28,786 bases of DNA, taken from the IMG/VR virus record IMGVR_UViG_3300029915_000113, positions 1 to 28,786 of that record. One strand, given 5' to 3'. The position numbers and the translations under genes are program-made. Shown in pieces: positions 14,826 to 21,340 of this stretch (position 1 is its first letter; every line of letters starts with the position of its first letter). The DNA comes from a virus. The notes beneath the pieces were generated by a model. It worked only from the letters and a program-made list of their open reading frames with translations. It was not told where the DNA came from and did not search any database.

Positions 14826-15463
14826 GGATTCGATTTAGGCTGGAAGGTAATGTGGTGTTTGCAACCACTTCCAGCATGAGGATACGTGGGAGCGTATCTA
14901 TACCTGACAACGTGAGGCCCCCATTCTCTCCGGTGGTCTGATCCAAAGCGTGCCGAAACAGAAACATCCACCGATCTATCGTTGTCCTCTATGATGAAGG
15001 TGCAGGGGAGATGATGGCCTTGAACGTATGAAACTGCCTCATAAAAATGTCCCTCATCGGTCGCTCCGTCCCCCAGGAAGCACCACACCATCGACTTCGA
15101 TCCCGACTCCTGCAGCGACTTTGCTATCCCGGCAGCGATGCAGCAGTTCCCCGCAAGGATGGCAGAGGTCAGGAAGTGCATGGCTCGGCTGTAGAGGAAC
15201 ATCGACTGCCCGTTCTGGATACGGGTCATCAGGTCTTCAGGGGAACCGCCGGCGAGGAGCCAGTGGTAATGCGAACGGTGAGATCCGAGGATCCAGTCCC
15301 CCTCTTTGATCTGACGGAAGATCTCGATCAGCGGTCCCTCGTTCCCCCCCGCCAGGTGCATCAGGTAGGGCAGGTGTCCTTCCTCCCACCCCTGCTTCAC
15401 TAGGTTCTCGAAGGCGATCAGGTCGTTGCGGGTGGCGTGTTCCATAAAGTTCAGTACATCCAC
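14801..15463 (-). CDS. Thiamine-diphosphate enzyme, short E1-alpha-like subunit
   Basis: The 220-residue protein carries the ThDP/magnesium motif of transketolase-like and 2-oxoacid dehydrogenase E1 enzymes: GDG at 131-133 followed by N161, with the typical ATDEGHFYEA after GDG. Upstream, GSHRSHYHWLLAGGSPEDLM, then MHF, and AAGIAKSLQESG match the active-site and cofactor-side blocks of E1-alpha. Family members usually have about 320-400 residues; this one stops soon after a YRYAPTYPHAGSG block. No other frame downstream continues the fold, so it looks naturally short. It would hold the PP domain and needs a PYR partner, supplied by the gene at 17339-17860. The product is probably a carbanion-forming enzyme acting on a 2-oxoacid or ketose. 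It overlaps the FkbM gene by 13 bases. Confidence 0.75.
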   Translation of the reverse strand: MDVLNFMEHATRNDLIAFENLVKQGWEEGHLPYLMHLAGGNEGPLIEIFRQIKEGDWILGSHRSHYHWLLAGGSPEDLMTRIQNGQSMFLYSRAMHFLTSAILAGNCCIAAGIAKSLQESGSKSMVWCFLGDGATDEGHFYEAVSYVQGHHLPCTFIIEDNDRSVDVSVSARFGSDHRREWGPHVVRYRYAPTYPHAGSGCKHHITFQPKSNPWTTSDKP

Positions 15464-16020
15464 TGATGCAGGACTATCCCCCGGGCAGCGTAGGATTTGA
15501 TGATGGCATCCCGTTCGACATGGGATCCACCCCTCTCGATGTGGTGAAACTCCACGAAGATCTCGACCACCCGAGGCAGGATGATCGGGTCTTTCAGGAG
15601 CTTCAGGAGAATCGAGAATTCGGAGCCCTCGCAGTCTAGCTTCAGCACGATCCGGTCCTTCGGGTCGGTCAGGGCGTCGATGGAGTCGATGATGCCGGCA
15701 GCGAACACCCGCAGGTCGTACCCCGTGGTCAGGTTCAGGGTCTCATGGTCGCTGGCGAGGTAGGGCTGGAAGGAGTCACCCCGGGGGTCGTCCTTCTGGT
15801 GGAAGGTGAGGGTGCCGCTGTCGCCCCTAATCCCGAACGGGCAAACGTGGATCTTGTACCGACTCGACCACTTCTGCACCTCCTGCATCAGTTCGGGCAG
15901 GTGGCGCGGGGACGGCTCGAAGCACCAGACATCCCATCCGTCGAAGTTGTTCGTCTTGTTCAGGTAGTCCGAAAAGGTCTGCCCGATGTTGGCCCCTACG
16001 TCGAAGAAGTGGTTTTTCAT
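15451..16020 (-). CDS. FkbM-family SAM methyltransferase
   Basis: The 189-residue protein has the FkbM order: FFDVGANIGQTF at 5-16 (SAM-binding loop), FEPSPRHL (acidic end of strand 2), and LKLDCEGSEFSILL near residues 130-143, the hallmark of the family. FkbM enzymes usually O-methylate sugars or polyketides and are common in surface polysaccharide clusters. Size is near the family core with no extra domain. It starts in an ATGA overlap with the upstream small gene and lies next to the E1-alpha-like gene and the dehydrogenase. It may methylate a sugar made or transferred by the cassette. Confidence 0.85.
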   Translation of the reverse strand: MKNHFFDVGANIGQTFSDYLNKTNNFDGWDVWCFEPSPRHLPELMQEVQKWSSRYKIHVCPFGIRGDSGTLTFHQKDDPRGDSFQPYLASDHETLNLTTGYDLRVFAAGIIDSIDALTDPKDRIVLKLDCEGSEFSILLKLLKDPIILPRVVEIFVEFHHIERGGSHVERDAIIKSYAARGIVLHQWMY

Positions 16021-16274
16021 ATGTGGTGGGTCGTGTCCCGAACGAACTTCGCAGCCCTTCTGATGAGCTCATCCTCTGTGAAGCTGCGCCCCTCGAAGTT
16101 CATCGTGTGCAGCTTGCGGTCGTGGACGTAGCTCAGAGCGGTATGCTTTCCCCCAGAGAACACAGCGACGATCCCCTGCGCCGTTATCACATGGCCTTTG
16201 ATCCACTGGGCGCAGGTCGAGTGCTCGGTGGTCAGGCGCGAGATGCTGCCTCGAATGGGGATCGATTCAGACAT
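16017..16274 (-). CDS. Small protein of unknown function
   Basis: The 85-residue protein is beta-rich in its first half, with IVAVFSGGKHTALSYVHD, and has a C-terminal helix after GRSFTEDELIRRAAKF. It overlaps the dehydrogenase stop by 8 bases and the FkbM start by 4 bases (ATGA), so it is made in fixed coupling with them. I recognise no family and see no membrane segment or cofactor motif. Confidence 0.6.
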   Translation of the reverse strand: MSESIPIRGSISRLTTEHSTCAQWIKGHVITAQGIVAVFSGGKHTALSYVHDRKLHTMNFEGRSFTEDELIRRAAKFVRDTTHHI

Positions 16275-17337
16275 GATGAAGTTTGATGCTCGAGTACGGT
16301 TCCGAGGTCCAGATCATCACCCTGCTCGCCTCGCCTTTGCGGACCAGTGCGATCCCTGCGTTCACATCGACCAGATGGAATCGGTGGGTCACTATGGCGT
16401 CGACCTTCAGCACCCCGGCCCTCCATGCAGCGATGTACCTCGGGATGTCCCGGTCAGGCTGGAAGCCCCCGCCCTGCGTGGCTGTTATGGACTTCCCTTC
16501 GCCCCCGAACATATCATCGACCTTCTGGATCACCAGTTCCTCGGTGGGCTTGGGGTGGCCTACCATGATGAACCGTCCCGAGGGTCCGAGCAGCTTCAGG
16601 GAGTCCGAGATGGCCTCTGGGTTCCCCGAAGTCTCGATCACCACATCGTACCGAAGGGGAGGAAACTGGGTGTCGGTTAGGCCGATGAACTCGGTCGCCC
16701 CCATCGACAGGGCCGTGATCTCCTTGCCTGGGTGAATGTCGCAGCACCCGATCCGAGCCGCACCCGCCATCTTGCAAGCCCTGATGAGGTTCGCCCCAAG
16801 CCCCCCGCAGCCCACGATCAGGACCGACTCCCCCATTTTGACCTTCGCCACCCCTTCTACCGTCCCGAGGGCCGTCGACAGGCCGCAACCGAGCAAAGCT
16901 GCCAATTCTGGGGGGGTGTCGTCTGGGACGGGTGTCAGGCGATTCTCTGAGGCTACACAGTGGCTCGCCAGGGTAGCCACACGGCCCGATCCCACCCTGC
17001 CGTGGCTGCTGCCATAGGATGGGAGGTCAGACTCGATTCCCGAGGCTTTGCGCCAGTGTAGCACCACCTTCTGACCCGCCTTTACCCGGGACACCCCCGG
17101 CCCGACCTGGAGGACGGCGCCGCACCCCTCATGCCCGAGCAGGTGTGGCAAGTGGCCTGCATTACCCTTCTCCCCCCTGATCTCCTGGAGTTGGGCCCCG
17201 CAGATCCCCGAGCAGATCATCTCGACCAGCACCTGCCCGTAGGTCAGGGGGTTCGTGTTCACCTCCCAGAGGTCGAGGGGTTCGTTCAGGCGGGTCAGGA
17301 CTGCCGCCCTGACGTTCAGCATCACATCGGACGTCAT
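16267..17337 (-). CDS. Medium-chain zinc alcohol/polyol dehydrogenase lacking the structural-zinc cysteines
   Basis: The 356-residue protein has the MDR fold. The catalytic-zinc ligands are visible: C46 in SGICGAQ, H69 and E70 in GHEG, and C151 in LLGCGLST. The Rossmann loop GCGGLG is at 176-181, and an acidic residue (D200, in CCDIHPGK) points to NAD rather than NADP. The lobe that usually carries four Cys for the structural zinc (about 97-112) has none. The usual CGSD is CGAQ. Related enzymes oxidise threonine, sorbitol, butanediol or deoxy-inosamine; substrate cannot be read from the sequence. One base separates it from the E1-beta-like gene, and it overlaps the next gene by 8 bases. Confidence 0.85.
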   Translation of the reverse strand: MTSDVMLNVRAAVLTRLNEPLDLWEVNTNPLTYGQVLVEMICSGICGAQLQEIRGEKGNAGHLPHLLGHEGCGAVLQVGPGVSRVKAGQKVVLHWRKASGIESDLPSYGSSHGRVGSGRVATLASHCVASENRLTPVPDDTPPELAALLGCGLSTALGTVEGVAKVKMGESVLIVGCGGLGANLIRACKMAGAARIGCCDIHPGKEITALSMGATEFIGLTDTQFPPLRYDVVIETSGNPEAISDSLKLLGPSGRFIMVGHPKPTEELVIQKVDDMFGGEGKSITATQGGGFQPDRDIPRYIAAWRAGVLKVDAIVTHRFHLVDVNAGIALVRKGEASRVMIWTSEPYSSIKLHHV

Positions 17338-17338
17338 T

Positions 17339-17860
17339 CTAAAGGAGGTCTTTGAACTCGAAAAGGGCTGTGGATTGGTGCGAGGAGAACGCCTTCGCGT
17401 AGTGTTCCGCGATGCTCTCCTCCTTCGTTATCGAGACCACCGGGAAGGAGACCATGCAGGACAGGGCGTGAGCGAAGTCCCGGGTGTGGGTCGGACCCGT
17501 GTAGAGGGGCTTCTGGGAGTTCCCGACCACGATCCGAAGAATCACGGCAGGCTCGAATTCACCCCGGCTGATCCGCTTCATGGCGTCCAGGTGGTTCACG
17601 ATGGCATCGAGGGCGTTCAGCATGAAGTCAGCCCGCTCGATGTAGACCAGGGGCTTCAGGCCAGTCAGGGCCATGCCTATCGCCAGCCCCACCATCAGGT
17701 TCTCGGCCACAGGGGTCTCGACACATTGCTCCTTGGCTACCCCTGCAAATGTCCCACCCCCCCTGCTAGGCTCCCGTACCCCGTACCCGATGAACCGGGA
17801 GCGAGGGTCTGTCCCCATCGCCGTCATCGCCGCCGTCAGGTTGTCTTTGTAGGTGCTCAT
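17339..17860 (-). CDS. Thiamine-diphosphate enzyme, E1-beta-like subunit reduced to the PYR domain
   Basis: The 173-residue protein matches the N-terminal half of E1-beta/transketolase PYR domains: TPVAENLMVGLAIGMALTGL with the probable catalytic E53 (which activates ThDP), then PLVYIERADFMLNALDAIVN. Typical E1-beta subunits run to about 325 residues with a C-terminal transketolase-C domain; that whole domain is missing here. The frame is intact, stops at TAG, and the next gene starts two bases later, so it is not an obvious frameshift remnant. It should pair with the E1-alpha-like subunit at 14801-15463. No E2 acyl-carrier or E3 gene is present, so a classic oxidative dehydrogenase complex is not encoded here. 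Confidence 0.75.
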   Translation of the reverse strand: MSTYKDNLTAAMTAMGTDPRSRFIGYGVREPSRGGGTFAGVAKEQCVETPVAENLMVGLAIGMALTGLKPLVYIERADFMLNALDAIVNHLDAMKRISRGEFEPAVILRIVVGNSQKPLYTGPTHTRDFAHALSCMVSFPVVSITKEESIAEHYAKAFSSHQSTALFEFKDLL

Positions 17861-18009
17861 TCTTTGTCCTTCTCGATAATCTCGTCTATCCGCTCCCTGC
17901 TGGTGTAGGTGGACGAGCGTTTGATGATGGCCTCTAGGCGCTCACGGTCTTTCAGGAGTTCCATCATCTTCGGGCCCCAAAACTCGGCTTCCTGAAATTG
18001 GGAGGGCAT
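17857..18009 (-). CDS. 50-residue charged helical protein
   Basis: This short frame is defined by overlaps: its ATG shares a base with the TAA of the GT9-like gene (TAATG), and its stop overlaps the E1-beta-like ATG (ATGA). The product begins MPSQFQEAEFWG and continues as a charged helix (LLKDRERLEAII, then RERIDEIIEKDKE). It fills an otherwise empty gap exactly, which supports a real gene. It could be a small partner of the ThDP enzyme; that is only inference from position. Confidence 0.65.
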   Translation of the reverse strand: MPSQFQEAEFWGPKMMELLKDRERLEAIIKRSSTYTSRERIDEIIEKDKE

Positions 18010-18812
18010 TAGAGGATCCCTTCCAGTTGCAGCATCTTCTTCGCCTCCAGCACCGACTTACAGCAGACCGTGTTCGGGGCGATGTTCACATCCTCGTGAT
18101 CGAGCAGGATGATCCTCCGCTTCACCGTCTCCTTGTTCCAGATGTTGAAGGTCGGCCAACTCGGCCCCGTAGATGCCCCCACGATGTACTTGCAGGACAG
18201 GGAGAGCGTCCCGATGGAGGTCACCGTGAAGTTCCCCTGCGTGCAGGGAACACCCACCCGACACTTCTGCGTCGTGATGACCGAGTACTTCTTCGCCAGG
18301 GCTGCGACCATCTGGGTCATCTGGTCCTCGCTGTACCCCTGCCACTGGTTCGACATCGGCTTTGAATTGATGATGAGGATGTCGAACGGATCGCACAGCT
18401 TCGTGGGCTTATTGATCGCAGGGTAGTCGAACAGGAGGTCGTAGGGATCGGAGAAGGGAGACTCGAGCTCCATCCGTTCGGCAAGGTGGTCGAAGAACTT
18501 CAGGTAGAACGCAGCGTAGTCGTTCTTCAGCGGGTGGGTGTCCCAGAAGCCCCCTGCGTTCTTCCATGCGTCGATTGAGTTCAGGGGCTTGTAGTCGAGA
18601 GGGATCAGGCGAAGGTTCGGTAGGTCGTAGACCACCTCCGAAAGCTGATCCATGTAGCACAGGTGGCAGGCGTGCGTAAACTGGGTGTGGGGGTTCAGCT
18701 TCGCAAGACCACGCAGGAAGTGCAGGTGCGCGAGGTTGTCCCCGAGCCGATAGGCGCAGAAGGTGTCAACGCTGCTCGGGAGCATCTTGGGGTTTAGGAT
18801 CAGGCTTCGCAT
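18009..18812 (-). CDS. GT9-like (heptosyltransferase-type) glycosyltransferase
   Basis: The 267-residue protein resembles GT-B enzymes of the ADP-heptose transferase family. Near the N-terminus YRLGDNLAHLHFLRGLA matches the GD-x-x-(3)-L block of family 9, and near 200-220 SCKYIVGASTGPSWP matches the GAxTGP/H donor-site block. It is shorter than typical heptosyltransferases (about 320-350), and the His often seen after the donor block is missing. It most likely transfers a sugar to a surface glycan. The start at 18812 lies inside the end of the small membrane gene (47-base overlap), and a Met nine codons later is an alternative. Confidence 0.55.
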   Translation of the reverse strand: MRSLILNPKMLPSSVDTFCAYRLGDNLAHLHFLRGLAKLNPHTQFTHACHLCYMDQLSEVVYDLPNLRLIPLDYKPLNSIDAWKNAGGFWDTHPLKNDYAAFYLKFFDHLAERMELESPFSDPYDLLFDYPAINKPTKLCDPFDILIINSKPMSNQWQGYSEDQMTQMVAALAKKYSVITTQKCRVGVPCTQGNFTVTSIGTLSLSCKYIVGASTGPSWPTFNIWNKETVKRRIILLDHEDVNIAPNTVCCKSVLEAKKMLQLEGIL

Positions 18813-19008
18813 TTTTGGTGAGTTGGTTGGCTATCGAGAACAGCTGAGTCACCAGCTTGTTCATCGTCTCGGTCGTGGGGAAGTACCGCATGAACAGGAG
18901 GACCGACCTGCGGGTGCCGAAGTAGAACCCCATCGACAGGCCCATGATGATTCCGACACCCCAAGCAGCAGAGCAGAGAACAGGGGTCCAGATGTACCAG
19001 TTTGTCAT
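18766..19008 (-). CDS. Small membrane protein with C-terminal helix
   Basis: The start is the ATG at 19008, which overlaps the upstream stop as ATGA; a frame five codons longer exists. The 80-residue protein has a hydrophobic N-terminal stretch (residues 6-32, with WGVGIIMGLSMGFYFG), a basic RR turn, and a soluble helix with TMNKLVTQLFSIANQL, then a Pro/Asp/Lys tail. It could anchor a glycosyltransferase complex at the membrane or act in lysis; no family is recognised. Confidence 0.6.
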   Translation of the reverse strand: MTNWYIWTPVLCSAAWGVGIIMGLSMGFYFGTRRSVLLFMRYFPTTETMNKLVTQLFSIANQLTKNAKPDPKPQDAPEQR

Positions 19009-19142
19009 TTGATTTTCTTCCACCGTTTCAGCGCAGCCTTGCGCATCTTCTCGGGGTCGCGTGCCTTCGCCTTCCCGGTCCCGGCCTTGCCCCCCTTGGA
19101 CCCGAGCAAGGGTGCCGTGATGCTGGTAATCTTGGCCGTCAC
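19005..19142 (-). CDS. 45-residue basic protein
   Basis: A GTG start at 19142 has GGAGG seven bases upstream and overlaps the previous small gene as GTGA; a longer frame from a GTG at 19202 would overlap that gene fully. The product has a short N-terminal strand (VTAKITSITAPLL) and a strongly basic Gly/Lys tail ending with KALKRWKKIK-like residues (RKAALKRWKKIK). It could bind nucleic acid or membranes. Its stop overlaps the next ATG. Confidence 0.6.
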   Translation of the reverse strand: MTAKITSITAPLLGSKGGKAGTGKAKARDPEKMRKAALKRWKKIK

Positions 19143-19285
19143 TTCATCACCTCCATTTGGATCAGCGGGATGGCAATGGCAATCGAGCATCCAATGACCC
19201 ACAGCCAGCAGTAGAACCGCAGGACCTCATCCATCTCGGACTCGCCCGGGGTCTTGTGGGTCAACCAATAGAAAAAAGCCTTCAC
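19139..19285 (-). CDS. 48-residue single-span membrane protein
   Basis: This gene starts with GTG at 19285, overlapping the glycosyltransferase stop as GTGA, and ends at 19139, overlapping the next GTG by three bases. The product has a short aromatic N-terminus (VKAFFYWLTHKTPGE) and a membrane segment (LWVIGCSIAIAIPLIQ) near the end. The exact fit between neighbours and the hydrophobic segment support a true gene. It could be a membrane partner for the glycosyltransferase. Confidence 0.6.
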   Translation of the reverse strand: MKAFFYWLTHKTPGESEMDEVLRFYCWLWVIGCSIAIAIPLIQMEVMK

Positions 19286-21240
19286 TCGGAATCCTTCGGG
19301 CAGTCGGGATTCCTTCGGTTGAAGACCTCGAACCCCTGCCTATAATTGTCCGTCGCGTTCTGCCGCAGGTATGTCTCATCCCACTTCTCGACAGGCACCC
19401 CGAGGAAGAACGGGTGCTGGTGGTCGAACGTGATCTCCTTCCGAAGATCCAGAACGACCTCATCTCTCCATGCCCGATGTGAGAACTCGTTATCCGAGAA
19501 CATCGAGTGGTACTCGGGGCTGAAAAGGTAGGGCTCGCCCATCACTTCCTTGCTCGGATCGAGCGCGTTCTTCGTCCCGGTCGGGTCTCTCTGCTGCTCG
19601 TACCTTGCCCGGGTCAGGATCGCCATGCACAGGAGCCCATCGGTCCTGTGGCCGTCGTGGATCGCCACCACCAGGGGAACGTCGCCCACATTCGCATCTT
19701 CGCCGCCCCGAGCCTTCGTCTCCTTCTCCAGGGCTCGCCAGATCGCTTCGTCCCAGTGCATCGGGGGAAGCCAATCGTCCGACACCTGTACCAGAACCTT
19801 ACCCTGCGAGATCGAGGCTAGGACGTTCCACGCCTTCACGCACCCCGCCGGCTCCTCGATGATGACATGGCGATACTGCTTCAGGGCCTCGACCGACTCC
19901 TTGTCGTCTGCGTCGATCCCAAAGGTGTGCTCGATTGCAATCGGGATGAAGGCAGTCCGAAAGAACCTGTTCCGCGTTTCGAGTGCCTCCCTCGGCCTGC
20001 CCCGGGTTGCATGGAGGAGCGAGAACCGAGCCCCCGCCCGGGTGAAAATGCCATCCTCCAGTTCCATCGCTCCCTGCGCCATGCCAGAGGCCCTAAGAGT
20101 GCGGGTGCGCAGCGTCAGCCCCTTCTCACCGATGAACCGATCACTCTGCGGGAGACCCGTGTCTGCCCCCCGCCTGATCGTCTGCATGAACTCCGAGGCA
20201 CGCCTTGCCCTGTTCGGGGATCCTGACTCGAGCTCCAGTTCGGCCATCACCCCCCAGGGATCCCGGGAACCCGGCTCGATCCGAAGCGCAGCCCATGCCT
20301 TTTCGAGGGCCGTCATGTAGTCCCCCTTGATCCGAAGCATCTCGGCAAGGTTCAGGAGCGTCCCCTGCTTCAGCTTCGAGAGGCAGTCGGTCTGCGCCGT
20401 GATGTTCGCCCACCTGAATGCATCAGCGAACCATCCCTCGTTCGTCTGTTCGTGCCCCCACAGGTAGAAGTACTCCCGATGGATCGCCTCCGCGAACCCG
20501 TGGATGTAGCGCAGGGCGAACAGCATGATCCGCAGGTTCCTCATCTTGTCCCTCTGCTTTTCCACGGTCGGAGCGTGCGTGTAGATCACCTTCTCGATGT
20601 AGGCCCCCTTCGGCTTCCCAGGCGTCAGGCACTTCGAGAAGTCCATGTGGCAGTTCTCATGCACGGGCTGAGACCAGTGGCTGATCCCCGTCCTGAACAT
20701 CCTCTCCCGGTAGTTCGACTCCCCAGAGGTCGGGATCGAATAGTGGAAGTAGAACATATCGTGGTCGAACTTCAGGGAGCAGGCGCGGATCTCGGCTGCG
20801 TCAGCCTCGGAGATCACATCGTCCAGATCCCCCCAAAACTGCCAATCGCATGTCGCAAGAGCCCATGACTGATTCCGAGCCGCAGCGAAGTCGTCCACAT
20901 GGGGCCAAGTCGCAGGATCGCCTTCGATGATCTCGGGGGAGTCGGGACGGCAGAAAGGCAGGTGCTGGTTCAGGTACTCCCCGCCCTTGAACTTCTTCCC
21001 GTTCTTGTGGCACCACTCCTTCGCCAGCGCCATCGTTCGGTCGTGCGTGTTCCTGCCCAGGGCTCGGACCATGCAGAGCTCGTCAAAGGCAGGCCCGAAG
21101 CAGTCGAGGAACCGGATCACATGGGCTTCCTCGTTCCCGGTGATGACGCAGAGCGAGATGGTCGGCGTCTTGAAAGGAGCCGTTAGCTGCTTGATCCTGT
21201 CATTCTGCGCGTCGTAACCGGGGGGAGCGATGTCGGCCAT
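19282..21240 (-). CDS. Tandem-domain GT2-type glycosyltransferase
   Basis: The 652-residue protein has two GT-A domains. Domain 1 (about 25-250) opens with ISLCVITGNEEAHVIRFL, the GT2 nucleotide-sugar start, and has WGDLDDVIS near residue 138 as the DxD-type metal site. A helical, TPR-like middle part follows (about 260-390, with LLNLAEMLRIKGDYMTALEKA). Domain 2 (about 405-640) opens RFSLLHATRGRP and has QVSDDWLPP near 488 as its metal site, with FDHQHPF near the end as a possible acceptor-side block. It probably adds one or two sugars in sequence to a glycan or protein. It is the first gene after the capsid terminator, and no ribosome-binding site is visible. Its stop overlaps the next gene (GTGA). 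Confidence 0.75.
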   Translation of the reverse strand: MADIAPPGYDAQNDRIKQLTAPFKTPTISLCVITGNEEAHVIRFLDCFGPAFDELCMVRALGRNTHDRTMALAKEWCHKNGKKFKGGEYLNQHLPFCRPDSPEIIEGDPATWPHVDDFAAARNQSWALATCDWQFWGDLDDVISEADAAEIRACSLKFDHDMFYFHYSIPTSGESNYRERMFRTGISHWSQPVHENCHMDFSKCLTPGKPKGAYIEKVIYTHAPTVEKQRDKMRNLRIMLFALRYIHGFAEAIHREYFYLWGHEQTNEGWFADAFRWANITAQTDCLSKLKQGTLLNLAEMLRIKGDYMTALEKAWAALRIEPGSRDPWGVMAELELESGSPNRARRASEFMQTIRRGADTGLPQSDRFIGEKGLTLRTRTLRASGMAQGAMELEDGIFTRAGARFSLLHATRGRPREALETRNRFFRTAFIPIAIEHTFGIDADDKESVEALKQYRHVIIEEPAGCVKAWNVLASISQGKVLVQVSDDWLPPMHWDEAIWRALEKETKARGGEDANVGDVPLVVAIHDGHRTDGLLCMAILTRARYEQQRDPTGTKNALDPSKEVMGEPYLFSPEYHSMFSDNEFSHRAWRDEVVLDLRKEITFDHQHPFFLGVPVEKWDETYLRQNATDNYRQGFEVFNRRNPDCPKDSE

Positions 21241-21269
21241 GCGCCAATGCTCAAGCGGGTTTCACCCCA

Positions 21270-21283
21270 TTGCACAAGTGCAA
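21270..21283. promoter_or_regulatory. 14-bp perfect palindrome, operator-like
   Basis: TTGCAC-AA-GTGCAA has 6-bp arms around a 2-base centre. It lies between the capsid terminator and the glycosyltransferase start. A dimeric regulator or the promoter of the cassette could use it; I see no clear -10 box. Confidence 0.5.
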
Positions 21284-21312
21284 AAGAAAGGGGCCGAGTG
21301 TTAGTCGGCCCC
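21280..21312 (-). terminator. Intrinsic terminator after the major capsid gene
   Basis: On the minus strand a perfect 8-bp stem GGGGCCGA/TCGGCCCC (21312-21290) closes a 7-base loop and is followed by TTTCTTTTG. It lies 28 bases after the capsid stop. This is the only clear intrinsic terminator I find inside the minus-strand late region, and it separates the head genes from the accessory cassette. Confidence 0.85.
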
Positions 21313-21340
21313 GAAACCCAGTCAGAGGAACCCCAAAAGA

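Noticed and set aside
14662-14967. Frameshifted continuation of the E1-alpha-like gene
   Set aside because: The frame next to its 3' end shows no E1-alpha features, so the short length looks natural instead of broken.
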